Counted from the stretch's first letter, positions 44,219 to 53,936 are shown. The stretch is 64,000 nt of DNA from Sphingomonas sp. KRR8 (GCF_023559245.1 NZ_CP097462.1:2724001-2788000), one strand, 5' to 3'. Notes: a model not told the origin generated them from the letters alone. Translations and numbers: made by a program.

Positions 44219-45652
44219 TCAGCCGCGCTTAAGCATGGCTTTCGCGACCTTGCGTGCAAGGTTGCCCCACGGCGGCCCAAGCTTCTCGAACGCGTTCCAG
44301 GCGCCGACCTTGTGCACTCCGCGCGCGTGGCTGAAGCGCTTGAAACCTTCCTGGCCGTGATAGGCGCCGATGCCACTGGCGCCGACGCCCCCGAACGGCA
44401 GACTTTCCTGCGCAATGTGGAGGAGGGTGCCGTTGAGGGTAACCCCCCCCGATAGTGTACGGTTCAGAACCGCCTGCTCCCTCGCCTCGTCCTTGGTGAA
44501 GCAATAGAGCGCCAATGGCCGGTCGCGCCCGTTGACGAAGGCAATGGCCTCGTCGAGTGACTTGTATGCAACGATCGGCAGGACTGGTCCGAAGATCTCC
44601 TCGGAAGCGAGGATCGTTTCTTCCGGCGCGTTCAGAACCACGGTCGGGGGAACCTTGCCCGCGGCGACCGCCTTGGCTTCGCCATGCTGAAGCACGGTGC
44701 TGCCAACCTTCCGGGCGACTTCGATCGCCTCAAGTAGCCTTTGACGATGGCGTTCGCTGATCACGCCGGAATAATCGGCATTTCCTGCAATGGTGGGATA
44801 GCTGTTCTTCACTTCGGCCAGCAGTGCTTCGGCCATTGCCTGCACCTTGCCTTCAGGCACCAGCACATAGTCCGGTGCGATACAGGTTTGTCCGGCGTTA
44901 AGGAATTTGCCGAAAGCGATCGAGCGGGCGGCCTTGGGCAGGGGATAGTCGTCGCAGACGATCGCGGGTGACTTGCCGCCAAGCTCCAGCGTGACCGGAA
45001 CGAGGTTTTCGGCAGCGGCCTTGTAGACCAGCCGCCCGACGGCAGTGGAGCCGGTGAACAGCAGATGGTCGAAGGGCAAGGAAGAGAATGCGCGGCCTAC
45101 CTCAACACCGCCCGTGACTACCGCCAGCTCACTTTCGTCAAATGAGTCCGCGACCAGCTCCTTGAGCAATTCGGCGAAAGCGGGCGTCAGTTCGGACGGC
45201 TTGAGCAGCACCCGGTTGCCAGCGGCGATAGCGTCGATTGCCGGTGAAAAGGCGAGCTGTAGCGGGTAGTTCCAAGGGCTGATGATGCCGACCACGCCAA
45301 GGGGTTCATGCCGGACCCATGCTTTGCCCGGCTGGAAATTGATCCCGACGTGGCGCCGCTCCGGCTTCATCCACTTCGCCAGATTCTTCTTCGCATGGCG
45401 AACAGCGCCGAGCGTCGGCACCAGCTCCATCAACTCGGTTTCAATCCGAGCGCGAGTGCCAAAATCGCTGGAGATTGCGTCGGCAAAACGATCGCCATTC
45501 GCCTTCACCAGTGCGCCAAGGCGGCTCAGCCGATCCAGCCGGAGCTTGAAGTCGGCCGGCGGGTAGCGCCGCGAGGCATCATGCTGAAGGTCGAAGACCC
45601 GCCGCATCTCGGCTGTGTCGGTGGTCGCGAGGCGAGGGTCTGCGTCGGCCAT
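44219..45652 (-). CDS. aldehyde dehydrogenase, coniferyl-aldehyde type
   Basis: A 477-residue NAD(P)-dependent aldehyde dehydrogenase of the class lacking a long C-terminus, like coniferyl and fatty aldehyde dehydrogenases. The catalytic glutamate is in LELGGKSPAIV near residue 210 and the catalytic cysteine in NAGQTCIAPDYV near residue 245; GSTAVGRLV binds cofactor. It faces the GMC gene and would finish oxidation of the aldehyde to the acid. The gap between them (44083-44218) holds no gene. Confidence 0.92.
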   Translation of the reverse strand: MADADPRLATTDTAEMRRVFDLQHDASRRYPPADFKLRLDRLSRLGALVKANGDRFADAISSDFGTRARIETELMELVPTLGAVRHAKKNLAKWMKPERRHVGINFQPGKAWVRHEPLGVVGIISPWNYPLQLAFSPAIDAIAAGNRVLLKPSELTPAFAELLKELVADSFDESELAVVTGGVEVGRAFSSLPFDHLLFTGSTAVGRLVYKAAAENLVPVTLELGGKSPAIVCDDYPLPKAARSIAFGKFLNAGQTCIAPDYVLVPEGKVQAMAEALLAEVKNSYPTIAGNADYSGVISERHRQRLLEAIEVARKVGSTVLQHGEAKAVAAGKVPPTVVLNAPEETILASEEIFGPVLPIVAYKSLDEAIAFVNGRDRPLALYCFTKDEAREQAVLNRTLSGGVTLNGTLLHIAQESLPFGGVGASGIGAYHGQEGFKRFSHARGVHKVGAWNAFEKLGPPWGNLARKVAKAMLKRG

Positions 45653-45719
45653 GGGAATGCGCTCCGCTTCGGGTCAGGGGTACAGGTCTATTCCTCGCGG
45701 GCGCTGCTGCAAAGAGCGG

Positions 45720-46571
45720 CTATGCGTCGTATTTGTCGGCGCGACGGCGGCCGAGCAGCATGTTCTGTTCCAACCTGGCGCACAGCTCGGCGTAGAAGTC
45801 TGAGAGGAAACCGTAGTCGTCGCCGTCGTTCGGAATGCCGAACTTCTCACGGATTGTGTCGGCGACGGTCTGGATCGGCAGAGCCTGCTCCGCCCGTAGC
45901 ACCTGCTCCAGCCGCTGAAGTTCAAAGATGCCATAAGCCGCCAGTGCTTCTTCCGGAAAGCGCCGGCGCTGGCGCTGCACGGCGCCGACCAAGTCATCGG
46001 ACAGCGCGGCCTTGCGCACCTCGACGACCCAGGTACCGGCGACGAGATCCCCGACCCGAAGCCGGTCACGGTTGAACAGTGGGAAGAACAGGAAAAGGCT
46101 ACTCCACGCCAGCGCGAAAATGGTCAGGAATGTGTCCGCCGTTCCCTCCGCCGCCTGCGCACCAAGGAAGGACAAGGGCAGGAAGACCTCGATCTCGCGC
46201 ATGGCATTGCGGGCGACAACGGCCGCACCGGTCAGTCGGCTGCCGTCCCGGGCAACGACCCGCAGGCCTGCCACCCGCTTGCCCGGCGTCGCTCCGCGTC
46301 GGCCCACCTCGAACAGGCTGAACCAGAAGTTGCGGAGCAGGAAGAAGCCGAGCAGCCAGACGATCATCAGCACCTGATCCAGGCCCGGCACTGCGATGTA
46401 GATGAAGAAGAACGTCACGGCGATCAGGATGCCGAGCATCATCAGCCCGTCGAGCAGGAATGCGCCAGCGCGGGCACCCGCCGTACCAAGCTCCAGCTGG
46501 AGATCCACGCCTTCCGGTGTGACGAAGCGCCGGCGCATGCTGCCCTTGGGGATGGATAGGGCGTCGTTCAC
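45720..46571 (-). CDS. RDD-family membrane protein
   Basis: A 283-residue protein with an RDD domain: R-A-G-A-F-L-L-D-G near residue 32, three membrane helices and PGKRVAGLRVV, then a soluble C-terminal part (about residues 195-283). It is the last gene of a six-gene operon. I start at the GTG at 46571, which overlaps the previous stop (GTGA). RDD proteins are often transporters or chaperone-like partners; role here unknown. Confidence 0.82.
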   Translation of the reverse strand: MNDALSIPKGSMRRRFVTPEGVDLQLELGTAGARAGAFLLDGLMMLGILIAVTFFFIYIAVPGLDQVLMIVWLLGFFLLRNFWFSLFEVGRRGATPGKRVAGLRVVARDGSRLTGAAVVARNAMREIEVFLPLSFLGAQAAEGTADTFLTIFALAWSSLFLFFPLFNRDRLRVGDLVAGTWVVEVRKAALSDDLVGAVQRQRRRFPEEALAAYGIFELQRLEQVLRAEQALPIQTVADTIREKFGIPNDGDDYGFLSDFYAELCARLEQNMLLGRRRADKYDA

Positions 46572-47569
46572 GATGCGCGCTCGGTCCCGCCGAAGGGCCA
46601 GAAGAAGTAGAGCAGCCACCCGGCCAGAGCGAACAGGCCAATACCCAGCCGAGCACCGTCGTCCGTGATCGTCTGGCGCCCGATACCTTCGAGCAAGCCA
46701 GCAACCGCAAGCATGATGACGGTGCCGAGCATCGCGGTTGCTGCGGTTCGGCCTGCCGCGACCATCGCATCCATACGGGTCGCCTGACCGGGGAAGGCGA
46801 GTGCCGTGCCGAGCCGGATGCCCGCGCCGCCGGAGACGCAGATGGCGAGGATCTCGGTGGTGCCGTGGATCGCCAGCCAGCCAGCGAGATTGGCTCCGAG
46901 CCCATGGGAAGCGAACACCGCGAAGATCGCTCCCAACATCAGGCCGTTGTAGATGACGAGGAGTACCGTCGGCACGGCGAAGGCAAAGCCAAGCGCAAAG
47001 GCGAAGATCGCGATCTGCGAATTGTGGGTGAACAGGAAGGTCGCGAACACGGTGAGCCCGTCCTCCTTTCCGCTACCATAAAGGGTAGAGCGGAGAAATT
47101 CGGTCGACGCTGAAGGGTCGCGCCCTCCCGCCAGACCCTCGGGGATGATGGCGTAGTACCAGTCAGGGTCCGAGCGGACGAGCAGATAGGCGGCGACGGC
47201 CGCGAAGGCGGTGAGGGCGACGCAGAAAGCAATCCCGCGCCACAGCGTCCGCACGGCATCGGGCCAGCCGCTGGTGAAGAAGCGTGCAACTTGCCGGCCT
47301 GGCGAGGTCTGGACGCCGTAGAGCTGAAAGTAGGCGCGGGTGTTGAGCTGCTCCAGATAGGCTAGGAGGCTCGCGTCAAGTGACGTGTCGCGCGCAACCG
47401 ACAGCGACGACAATGTCGTGCGATAAAGCCGGGGCAGGTCGAGCAGGTCGTCGTCCGTCAGGCTCCTCAGTGACTTTTTCTCGAGGCGGGTGACCAGCTG
47501 CTCCAGCCGTTGCCACTCGTCGGCATGTTCCAGCCGAAAGCGGGTGGCATTGACGAGCGGGCCGTTCAA
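46568..47569 (-). CDS. SpoIIM-like (stage II sporulation M family) membrane protein
   Basis: A 333-residue protein with a soluble N-terminal helical part (about 1-100) and six or so membrane helices. ATFLFTHNSQIAIFAFALGFAF and IHGTTEILAICVSGGAGIRLG are the family's conserved blocks (the H-G-x2-E motif). Despite the name, members in non-sporulating bacteria occur next to MoxR/DUF58 genes, as here. The start is a TTG at 47569 overlapping the DUF58 stop (TTGA). Confidence 0.85.
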   Translation of the reverse strand: MNGPLVNATRFRLEHADEWQRLEQLVTRLEKKSLRSLTDDDLLDLPRLYRTTLSSLSVARDTSLDASLLAYLEQLNTRAYFQLYGVQTSPGRQVARFFTSGWPDAVRTLWRGIAFCVALTAFAAVAAYLLVRSDPDWYYAIIPEGLAGGRDPSASTEFLRSTLYGSGKEDGLTVFATFLFTHNSQIAIFAFALGFAFAVPTVLLVIYNGLMLGAIFAVFASHGLGANLAGWLAIHGTTEILAICVSGGAGIRLGTALAFPGQATRMDAMVAAGRTAATAMLGTVIMLAVAGLLEGIGRQTITDDGARLGIGLFALAGWLLYFFWPFGGTERAS

Positions 47570-48870
47570 AGCCGGTCCCTCCGCTTGATCCGCAGATATG
47601 CCTCGGCAATCTGCGGCGCGACATCCCCGAAAGGCGTTTCGAGCACATCGATGCCCAACTGGCGCAGTTTGGCGACGACCTCCTGCCGCTCCTTGAGCAG
47701 ACTGGCGGCTGTGATCGCGCGGGTGACGTCGTCAGCATCCACTGGGTCAGCCTCGGCGAACCCTGCCAGCTCATCATCGCGAAGCATCACCACCAGCACC
47801 AAATGTTTGCGGATCAGCAAACGGATCGAGGTCAGCAGGAAACGCGCGGAAATGCGGTCCGTGACTTCGGTGAACAGGATGACAAGCGAACGCCGTGAGA
47901 GGCGCGCGTTCAACTCGGTCAGGGCGTAGGTGTAGTTGGTCTCGTCATCACCATAGTCGATGGAAGCGGCGAGGCGCTGCAGTTCGGCAAATGCACCCGC
48001 TCCCGACACCAGCCCGCTTGTCAGCCGGGGCTTGCTGTCGAAGGCATGCAGCGCCACTCGATCGCCGAACCGAAGCGCCAGCCAACCGGTCAGCAGCGCC
48101 GCCGAAATCACGCGGTCGAGCCGAGCGATGCCGCCGACGGGCTCAGCCATCTGCCGTCCGCAATCCAGCGCGAAGACGATCTGGTTGTTCTTCTCACCGT
48201 GGTATTGACGGGCGAGCAGCTTTGTCGCCCGAGCACTGCTTTTCCAGTCAATCGAACGGCGATCCATGCCGGCACGAAATTCGACCAGTGCGTCGAAGTC
48301 GCTGCCTTCGCCCCGCAGTAATTGCTTGAGGGCGCCCTCGGCGGCGTAGCGTTCGAACAGGCGAATACCGTGGCGGTGCGTGGGTCGAAGGTCGGGCAGG
48401 ATGTGCAGGCTGTCACCACGCGGCAACTCGCGTTGGCGCCAGACCAGGCCGAGCGGACCGCTCCACCGCAACCATAGCCGGTCGAACAGGGCACGACCCC
48501 GGCGAAGCATCGTCAAGGCGTGTTTCGCGGTACCAGTGCCGCCTGCAAGCGGAATGGTCATTCGCCCGTCGTCCGCCTGTGTGATCAGCAGCGATCTCGC
48601 CAACGCGACCTCCGCCCTGGCCGGCCCGGACCCAATCCGCAGTGCAAGCTCCGCCTCCCGCACTTCGCCGACATAGGCACTCGCCGGCAATGCCACCTCG
48701 ATAGCCAACGGTCCACGCGTCCGCCACGCATCCAGCGCGATCAGCATCGCAAGCCCGATCGGCCAGGCCAGTGCGAGATACCAGCGCGCCGCGAACAGGG
48801 CCGCGACGGCTAGCGCGACTACCGCGCCCAAGACCATCAGCAGGACTGCCCGGCGCGTCGGATAGATCAA
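47566..48870 (-). CDS. DUF58 domain protein with VWA-like fold
   Basis: A 434-residue protein: two N-terminal membrane helices (about 8-50), a beta-rich region, then the DUF58 signature [22 protein letters not shown] near residue 210 and a VWA-type domain beginning [15 protein letters not shown]58 proteins act with MoxR ATPases. The start is TTG at 48870 in a TTGA overlap with moxR. The DxGR metal-site-like motif replaces the usual DxSxS. Confidence 0.87.
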   Translation of the reverse strand: MIYPTRRAVLLMVLGAVVALAVAALFAARWYLALAWPIGLAMLIALDAWRTRGPLAIEVALPASAYVGEVREAELALRIGSGPARAEVALARSLLITQADDGRMTIPLAGGTGTAKHALTMLRRGRALFDRLWLRWSGPLGLVWRQRELPRGDSLHILPDLRPTHRHGIRLFERYAAEGALKQLLRGEGSDFDALVEFRAGMDRRSIDWKSSARATKLLARQYHGEKNNQIVFALDCGRQMAEPVGGIARLDRVISAALLTGWLALRFGDRVALHAFDSKPRLTSGLVSGAGAFAELQRLAASIDYGDDETNYTYALTELNARLSRRSLVILFTEVTDRISARFLLTSIRLLIRKHLVLVVMLRDDELAGFAEADPVDADDVTRAITAASLLKERQEVVAKLRQLGIDVLETPFGDVAPQIAEAYLRIKRRDRL

Positions 48871-49823
48871 CGCGGGGCCTCGATCTCGTCGATGATGGCC
48901 AGCACAACATCCTCGACCCTGCGGCCGTTGATCTCGGCTGTGGGTGAAAGCAACACGCGATGGCGGAGAACCGCGGGGGCGAGTGCCTTGACGTCGTCCG
49001 GAATGACGAAGTCCCGCCCCTCAAGCGCGGCCCGGGCGCGAGCGGCGCCGGCCAGCATGGCGCCGGCCCGCGGGCTGGCGCCGGACTGGAGGTCGGGAAC
49101 CTGCCGGGTGCCACGGATCAGCGCGGTGATGTAGTCGACCACTTCGTCGACCAGAGCGATGGCGCCGACCGACTGAATGGCCTGGGTCAACTGGGCCGGG
49201 CTGGCGACCGCACGCACGCCCCAGCTTTGCGGTTCCATGGCCTGGGGCCTAGCACCGTGACTGGCGACGATCCGCCGCTCCTCCTCCGCAATGGGATAGT
49301 CCACCAGATGCTTGAACAGGAAGCGGTCGAGCTGAGCTTCCGGCAACGGGTATACGCCCTGCTGCTCGATCGGGTTCTGGGTCGCAACTACCAGGAAATG
49401 GTCGCCGAGGCTGTGCGTCTCCCCGTCAATGGTGACCTGCCGTTCCTGCATCGCCTCGAGTAGGGCTGCCTGCGTCTTCGGCGGGGTGCGATTGATCTCA
49501 TCAGCCAGCAGCAGGTCGGTGAAGATCGCGCCGCGCGTCAGTGAGAAGCTACTCGTCTGGAAGTTGAACAGGTTGGCGCCAATGATATCGCTGGGCATCA
49601 GGTCGGGGGTGAACTGGATGCGGCCGTAATCCAGCCCAACGGCCTGCGCGAAGCATTGCGCGAGCAGGGTCTTGGCGGTCCCCGGCGGGCCCTCGAGCAG
49701 GATATGCCCGCGGGCCAGCAGGGCCGTCAGCAGCAGATCGACGGTGGCTTCCTGACCGACGACGGCCTTGCCGATTTCGTGGCGGATTGCTTCGCCCAGT
49801 CCGCGTACCTCGTCGATCGTCAC
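48867..49823 (-). CDS. MoxR-family AAA+ ATPase
   Basis: A 318-residue AAA+ ATPase. Walker A GPPGTAKT at about residues 45-52, Walker [22 protein letters not shown], and [24 protein letters not shown], the MoxR-specific segment. It likely remodels a DUF58 partner complex. The GTG at 49823 is chosen because it forms the same GTGA overlap as other junctions; an ATG at 49844 would add seven residues. Confidence 0.93.
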   Translation of the reverse strand: MTIDEVRGLGEAIRHEIGKAVVGQEATVDLLLTALLARGHILLEGPPGTAKTLLAQCFAQAVGLDYGRIQFTPDLMPSDIIGANLFNFQTSSFSLTRGAIFTDLLLADEINRTPPKTQAALLEAMQERQVTIDGETHSLGDHFLVVATQNPIEQQGVYPLPEAQLDRFLFKHLVDYPIAEEERRIVASHGARPQAMEPQSWGVRAVASPAQLTQAIQSVGAIALVDEVVDYITALIRGTRQVPDLQSGASPRAGAMLAGAARARAALEGRDFVIPDDVKALAPAVLRHRVLLSPTAEINGRRVEDVVLAIIDEIEAPR

Positions 49824-51028
49824 TTGCCTGTCTCCTGGATCCATTGGTTCATGGCCCGCGCAGCCGCGGCCAGGTCGGCGCGGCTGCGCGCCTCGCCAAC
49901 CGCTCGGGCGAGCGCGGAAAAGGGTTGTTCGGGCCGTAGCTGATCAAGAGCAGCGTCGCTCTCGTCGGCATCGAGCGCCGGTGACAAATGAAAGCGTGCT
50001 GCTGCTCGCTCTCGCGCCAGTGATGCGTAGCGGCCGCCGAGCCGCACCTCGCGCCCGGCCTTGCGGACAATAGCCGCGGCATTTTCCACCAGAGCCGCCT
50101 TGCCAAGTGCGATCGCCCGGGTGGAGAGGGCGGGCGCACCAAAGCGAACCAGCGCCTGCCAGCCGGCGAGCAGCAGTGCAGCGCCCAGGACCAGAGTGAC
50201 GGCCAGGAATGGCGGGTCAAAGGCGAGGCGAAGCGGGCTGCGCGACTGGCCGAAGCCATTGCTGGTCACATCGAACAGGATCCCGTCCGCGTCGGTGCTG
50301 TTGAGCTCGTCCAACATCGCTAGCGCAGAGGCCGCTTGTTCCCGGTCCGCCATCCCTGCATTATTCAGAAGGTCCGGGTCGGCGAGCAGGTAGAGATTTC
50401 GGTCGCCCATCTTGCCAAGCACGATGGCGCCTTGGCTGTCGACAATTACCGGTGTGACCTTCGCACCCGAGATCGTCTGTATAATCGGCGGTTCGCGGAA
50501 GCGGCTGGCGGACGGAGTCAGCACCGAGCGGCTCTGGAGCGGTGCGCGGGCGGTCTTGCGGCGCGCAAGGCCAATCTTGAAGCCGGGTTCCAACACATTG
50601 GTCAGCAGATAGGGCTCGATCATGTTGTCCACCGTGACCCAGCCCGGCCGGCTTTCGCTAGGCCGCGCGTCCCACTTCGGCAGGATAATCAGCGTGGAGC
50701 GCGGCCCGCGTGCCGCAAGGATCTTGCTGAGGTCAGTCGAACCACTCGGGGGAGTGACGACCGCGAGGTCCTCGCTCTCACCAAGCTGTTGTTCGCGGCG
50801 GAAGATCTTCGGGTTGCGGCCGGTCGCCTCGGCCAGTCGGACAAGGCCGCTGAACCCGATCGCAGCGTTTGACAGGGCATGACCGCCACCATTCCTGCCC
50901 GAGCGCAGGTCCGGCGCATAAGCGCCAAGCACCAGCGTTGCCACGAAGGCGAGCACACCAATCGTCGTGATCAGCAACATCAGCGAGCGGCGGAACGGCC
51001 CCTGGTCGGTGCGTGCCGCGTCGCTCAC
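49820..51028 (-). CDS. DUF4350 domain protein
   Basis: A 402-residue protein with an N-terminal membrane helix ([20 protein letters not shown], near residue 17), a large periplasmic or cytosolic domain with [20 protein letters not shown] and [13 protein letters not shown], and a second helix near residue 280 ([19 protein letters not shown]). The C-terminal 90 residues are helical. DUF4350 genes sit in MoxR/DUF58 operons. GTG start at 51028, overlapping the previous stop. Confidence 0.78.
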   Translation of the reverse strand: MSDAARTDQGPFRRSLMLLITTIGVLAFVATLVLGAYAPDLRSGRNGGGHALSNAAIGFSGLVRLAEATGRNPKIFRREQQLGESEDLAVVTPPSGSTDLSKILAARGPRSTLIILPKWDARPSESRPGWVTVDNMIEPYLLTNVLEPGFKIGLARRKTARAPLQSRSVLTPSASRFREPPIIQTISGAKVTPVIVDSQGAIVLGKMGDRNLYLLADPDLLNNAGMADREQAASALAMLDELNSTDADGILFDVTSNGFGQSRSPLRLAFDPPFLAVTLVLGAALLLAGWQALVRFGAPALSTRAIALGKAALVENAAAIVRKAGREVRLGGRYASLARERAAARFHLSPALDADESDAALDQLRPEQPFSALARAVGEARSRADLAAAARAMNQWIQETGK

Positions 51029-51648
51029 GTCTTCCACGTCCCCGCAAGCGCATACTCGGCATAAGCCGCACGAGCTTCGGCCCAGTCCGTCTGCTCCACC
51101 GGCCGCCGGCCAAACAAGCTGCGCTCCACCCCCGAGGCCAGACGGCCGAACAACCCGCGCGCACGCTCAGGCAGTAGCGGTGAACTCGCCAGCTCTCGGG
51201 CAGTCAGCGCAGGTCGGACCGCGCGCGGCCGGCGCCTCGCCATGTCTTCCACGGAGCGCAACAACAGGCAGTGCAAAGCCTCGGCGAAGCGGCCTTGCGC
51301 CGCCAGTGCATCGGCTTCGTCGAGCCAGGCGCGGGCTGGGGCTGCATCCGGCTGCCAATCGAGTTTCGCCGCTTCGGCAACGCCAACGGCTTCCGCCGCC
51401 TTGCGCCACGGCCAGCGCCATTCGCCATGGCGCAAGCCGTTGATCACCAGCCACGCAATCAGCGCTGCGCCAAGGGCAAGCAGGATGTAGAGGAGACCGC
51501 GCGCCCAATCAGCGTCGGGCAGCCAGCTGACCAGCCAGGCAATGAAGCGGCCGATCGGCTTCAGCAGCCACTCGATCCACTTGCCCAGTTCCTCGATCCA
51601 CGCTGGCGGCGGTGGCTTTCGCGGTGCAGGGGTCAGCGCGAACTGCAC
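51025..51648 (-). CDS. DUF4129-type membrane protein, start uncertain
   Basis: Residues from GTG 51648 give 207 aa: a proline-rich start, an amphipathic region, one membrane helix (GLLYILLALGAALIAWLVI) and the DUF4129-like C-terminal domain with RFAEALHCLLLRSVEDMARR and LTARELA. The reading frame stays open upstream to a TAA at 51790-51792 and encodes a family-like FEQAWRSLHDDPSVQF just before the GTG, but offers no ATG, GTG or TTG there. First gene of the MoxR operon. Confidence 0.65.
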   Translation of the reverse strand: MQFALTPAPRKPPPPAWIEELGKWIEWLLKPIGRFIAWLVSWLPDADWARGLLYILLALGAALIAWLVINGLRHGEWRWPWRKAAEAVGVAEAAKLDWQPDAAPARAWLDEADALAAQGRFAEALHCLLLRSVEDMARRRPRAVRPALTARELASSPLLPERARGLFGRLASGVERSLFGRRPVEQTDWAEARAAYAEYALAGTWKT

Positions 51649-51855
51649 CGATGGGTCATCGTGCAGCGACCGCCAGGCCTGCTCAAACGGCTGCGCTCTT
51701 GCTGCCGCTGCTCCTCCCGAAACGCTGATGACTTGCGACCCCCAGTGCCGGTGCGAAGCATGAAGCGCGACCGCGACATTCGCAAGACGTTATCACTGGA
51801 CAGGTAAAGATGTTCGTCGCAGCTTGTGGATCTTGTCTTTGGGGGAGTGGCGAAG

Positions 51856-52671
51856 GTGGCAACGGTGACTTATCAGGGAAGTGGGGACGGCCAGGTCTCG
51901 GTGGGCCGAGTCATCTCCCGAGCGTTCGGCTTTATTGCGAGCAGCCCGGCGATCGCTTTGGGCTCGGCCCTGCTGTTCGGGGCCCTGCCGAGCATTCTAT
52001 CGCAGGTTCTGATGACCACCTCCTTCCGCGGGGTGGCGGCGTCAAACGCGAGCAGCCCCCTATTCAGCGGACTCATGTTCCTCGGCTTTCTGTCCTTCGT
52101 CGTCGCCATGGTATTCAGCGGGTTGATGCAAGCCACGATCACGCGCGGGCTGGTCATCGAGCATGAAGGAGGGCGTCCAAGCTTCGGCCAGTGCCTCGCC
52201 GGCGGAATGCGTTACGCCCTGCCCATTGTCGGACTGATCATCCTCTGGTCGATCGCGGTCGGCTTCGGGTTCATGCTGCTGATGATCCCGGGCCTCATCC
52301 TGATCACCATGTGGTCGGTCGCCGTCCCCGCGCTGGTGGAGGAAAACACGGGAGTGTTCGGCGCCTTCAGCCGCAGCCGGGAACTCACCCGCGGGGCGCG
52401 GTGGAAGATTTTTGGCCTGCTGATCATGTTACTGATCATCTATTATCTGATCTCCATGGTGCTGGGGCTGGTGGGTCTTGCCTCGGTTTCCAGAACCAGC
52501 CTGATGCTTGACCCCGCAGCGGGCCTGCCGATCGGGCTGCTGGTCGGCTCCGCGATCTCGGGCGCGATCTTCACGCTGCTGTGGGCGACCATCCAGCCAT
52601 CGCTGTTCGTCGAACTGCGCGACGCCCGGGAAGGCGGCGGCGCGGGCGACCTCCAGCAGGTCTTCGCCTGA
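51856..52671 (+). CDS. multi-pass membrane protein, YciC/GDPD-membrane-domain-like
   Basis: A 271-residue inner-membrane protein with about six helices. It starts VATVTYQGSG then VGRVISRAFGFIASSPAIALG; the block WSVAVPALVEENTGVFGAFSRSRELTRG and KIFGLLIMLLIIYYL is seen in YciC-like proteins. Of several GTG codons I chose 51856, preceded by GGGGGAG at eight bases. It is divergent from the DUF4129 gene. Function unknown. Confidence 0.65.
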   Translation: MATVTYQGSGDGQVSVGRVISRAFGFIASSPAIALGSALLFGALPSILSQVLMTTSFRGVAASNASSPLFSGLMFLGFLSFVVAMVFSGLMQATITRGLVIEHEGGRPSFGQCLAGGMRYALPIVGLIILWSIAVGFGFMLLMIPGLILITMWSVAVPALVEENTGVFGAFSRSRELTRGARWKIFGLLIMLLIIYYLISMVLGLVGLASVSRTSLMLDPAAGLPIGLLVGSAISGAIFTLLWATIQPSLFVELRDAREGGGAGDLQQVFA

Positions 52672-52772
52672 ACTGTCACCGCGCGGGAACCCAAGGGCGC
52701 TGAAAGGTTTACGGTTCCGTAAGCAAGTTTCGAGCAAGGAGGGGTGACGGCAAGGAAGGCGACGAACCGCGC

Positions 52773-53549
52773 ATGATCTGGTCAAGGCTAACCCGGCGCT
52801 TTGAAGTCCGTTCGGCCGCCCTGCTGGTCACACTCGAGACCCGCCTCGACAGCATCCTGATGGTCTGGCTGCTCCTGAGTGGCCTGGGCGTCATGGCCCG
52901 GCTGCTGACCAGCCCGCCGGTCATGGGTGTCGCCCTTCCCAACCTCCTCCTGCCCTATGGCCTGCTGGTGCTGGCACCGGCCGCGTCCATGCTGCTCGCC
53001 CGCCGCTGGTTCACCGAGACAGATCGCCAGCCCCGGCCCGAACTGCCCCTGTTCTCCGTCGGCAACTGGCGCAGTGTCTCCCTGGAGCGCGCGCGCCGAG
53101 AGCCGCTCTACGGCACCGGCGGGATCATGGTGTCGCTGCTGATAGGCATCCTGCTCAACATCCCGGTGCGGGCGGCCGAGTATCTGGCGGCGGTGCCGGC
53201 GCTTGGCGGACCGGTTCCTGACTGGCTGTTCGTGCTGAGGAGCCTGCTCAGCCTCGACGTGGTGCTGCTGCCGAGCCTCTACGCCATCGTGTTCGTCGCC
53301 GCGCTCCGCCGCTCGCCGCTGTTCCCGCGCCTTCTGGCCGGGGTGTGGGTTGCCGATATCGGGATGCAGGTGCTGACCGCCCAGCTGGTTGGCCGAACCA
53401 ACGACCTGCCGGCGGCGGTCGCGCAAAGCCTGTACGGACTGCTGGACGGCAATGTGACCAAGGTGCTGATCAGCGTGGCCGTATGGACTCCTTACCTGCT
53501 GCTTTCGCGGCGGGTAAACATTACTTTCCGACACCGCCTGCCAGCCTGA
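52773..53549 (+). CDS. multi-pass membrane protein, DUF2569-like
   Basis: A 258-residue protein with about five membrane helices (near residues 28, 55, 115, 155, 170 and 230), an arginine-rich cytoplasmic loop between, and SLYAIVFVAALRRSPLFPRLLAGVWVADI, which resembles DUF2569 proteins. ATG at 52773 follows GGCGACGAAC without a strong ribosome site. Function unknown; weakly recognised. Confidence 0.5.
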   Translation: MIWSRLTRRFEVRSAALLVTLETRLDSILMVWLLLSGLGVMARLLTSPPVMGVALPNLLLPYGLLVLAPAASMLLARRWFTETDRQPRPELPLFSVGNWRSVSLERARREPLYGTGGIMVSLLIGILLNIPVRAAEYLAAVPALGGPVPDWLFVLRSLLSLDVVLLPSLYAIVFVAALRRSPLFPRLLAGVWVADIGMQVLTAQLVGRTNDLPAAVAQSLYGLLDGNVTKVLISVAVWTPYLLLSRRVNITFRHRLPA

Positions 53550-53936
53550 AACGACTCGGGCGGCAGTTAACCGCCCCACTCGTTCCGCTAACGCACTGAA
53601 TTTCGCCATTTCGGGCGTTGCCGGCGGGGCACAATAGCGTCAAAGCGGGACTCGACCGCCCGGACCGTGCTTTTCAGCGATAAAAAATTCCCCAAATATT
53701 ACAGCTACTTAGACGTGTTGTGCGTCCTAGGTTGAGTAACTAACCGCGGTTAATCGATATAGTTGACTTAAAGTTAACAATAAGTCAGCTTCCGAAATAG
53801 CTGAGCAGTAGGAAGTGCGTCGTCACCGTCCTGCGTTGTTTCCAGCGGTGACAACAAGGTTCCTCCAAGCTGCGCGGCAGCTTTCGGTCGAGCGTCCGGG
53901 CCGGACGTTCAGGCTGACAAACTGGGGAATGTCACC
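53550..53936 (+). promoter_or_regulatory. 387-base promoter and leader region of the pilin operon
   Basis: No gene. The middle (53680-53810) is AT-rich relative to its surroundings. It contains a perfect palindrome TAACCGCGGTTA at 53741-53752 and a CtrA-box-like TTGA-N7-TTAA at 53763-53777. Three inverted repeats follow in the presumed leader: GTCACCG/CGGTGAC (53822-53852), AAGCTGC/GCAGCTT (53867-53883) and CGTCCGG/CCGGACG (53893-53907). GGGGAA precedes the first pilin ATG. Confidence 0.6.
53763..53777 (+). promoter_or_regulatory. CtrA-box-like site
   Basis: TTGA-CTTAAAG-TTAA, one mismatch from the CtrA consensus TTAA-N7-TTAA, followed by C. CtrA controls pilus genes in Caulobacter and other alphaproteobacteria. 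Found 160 bases before the first pilin gene. Confidence 0.4.
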
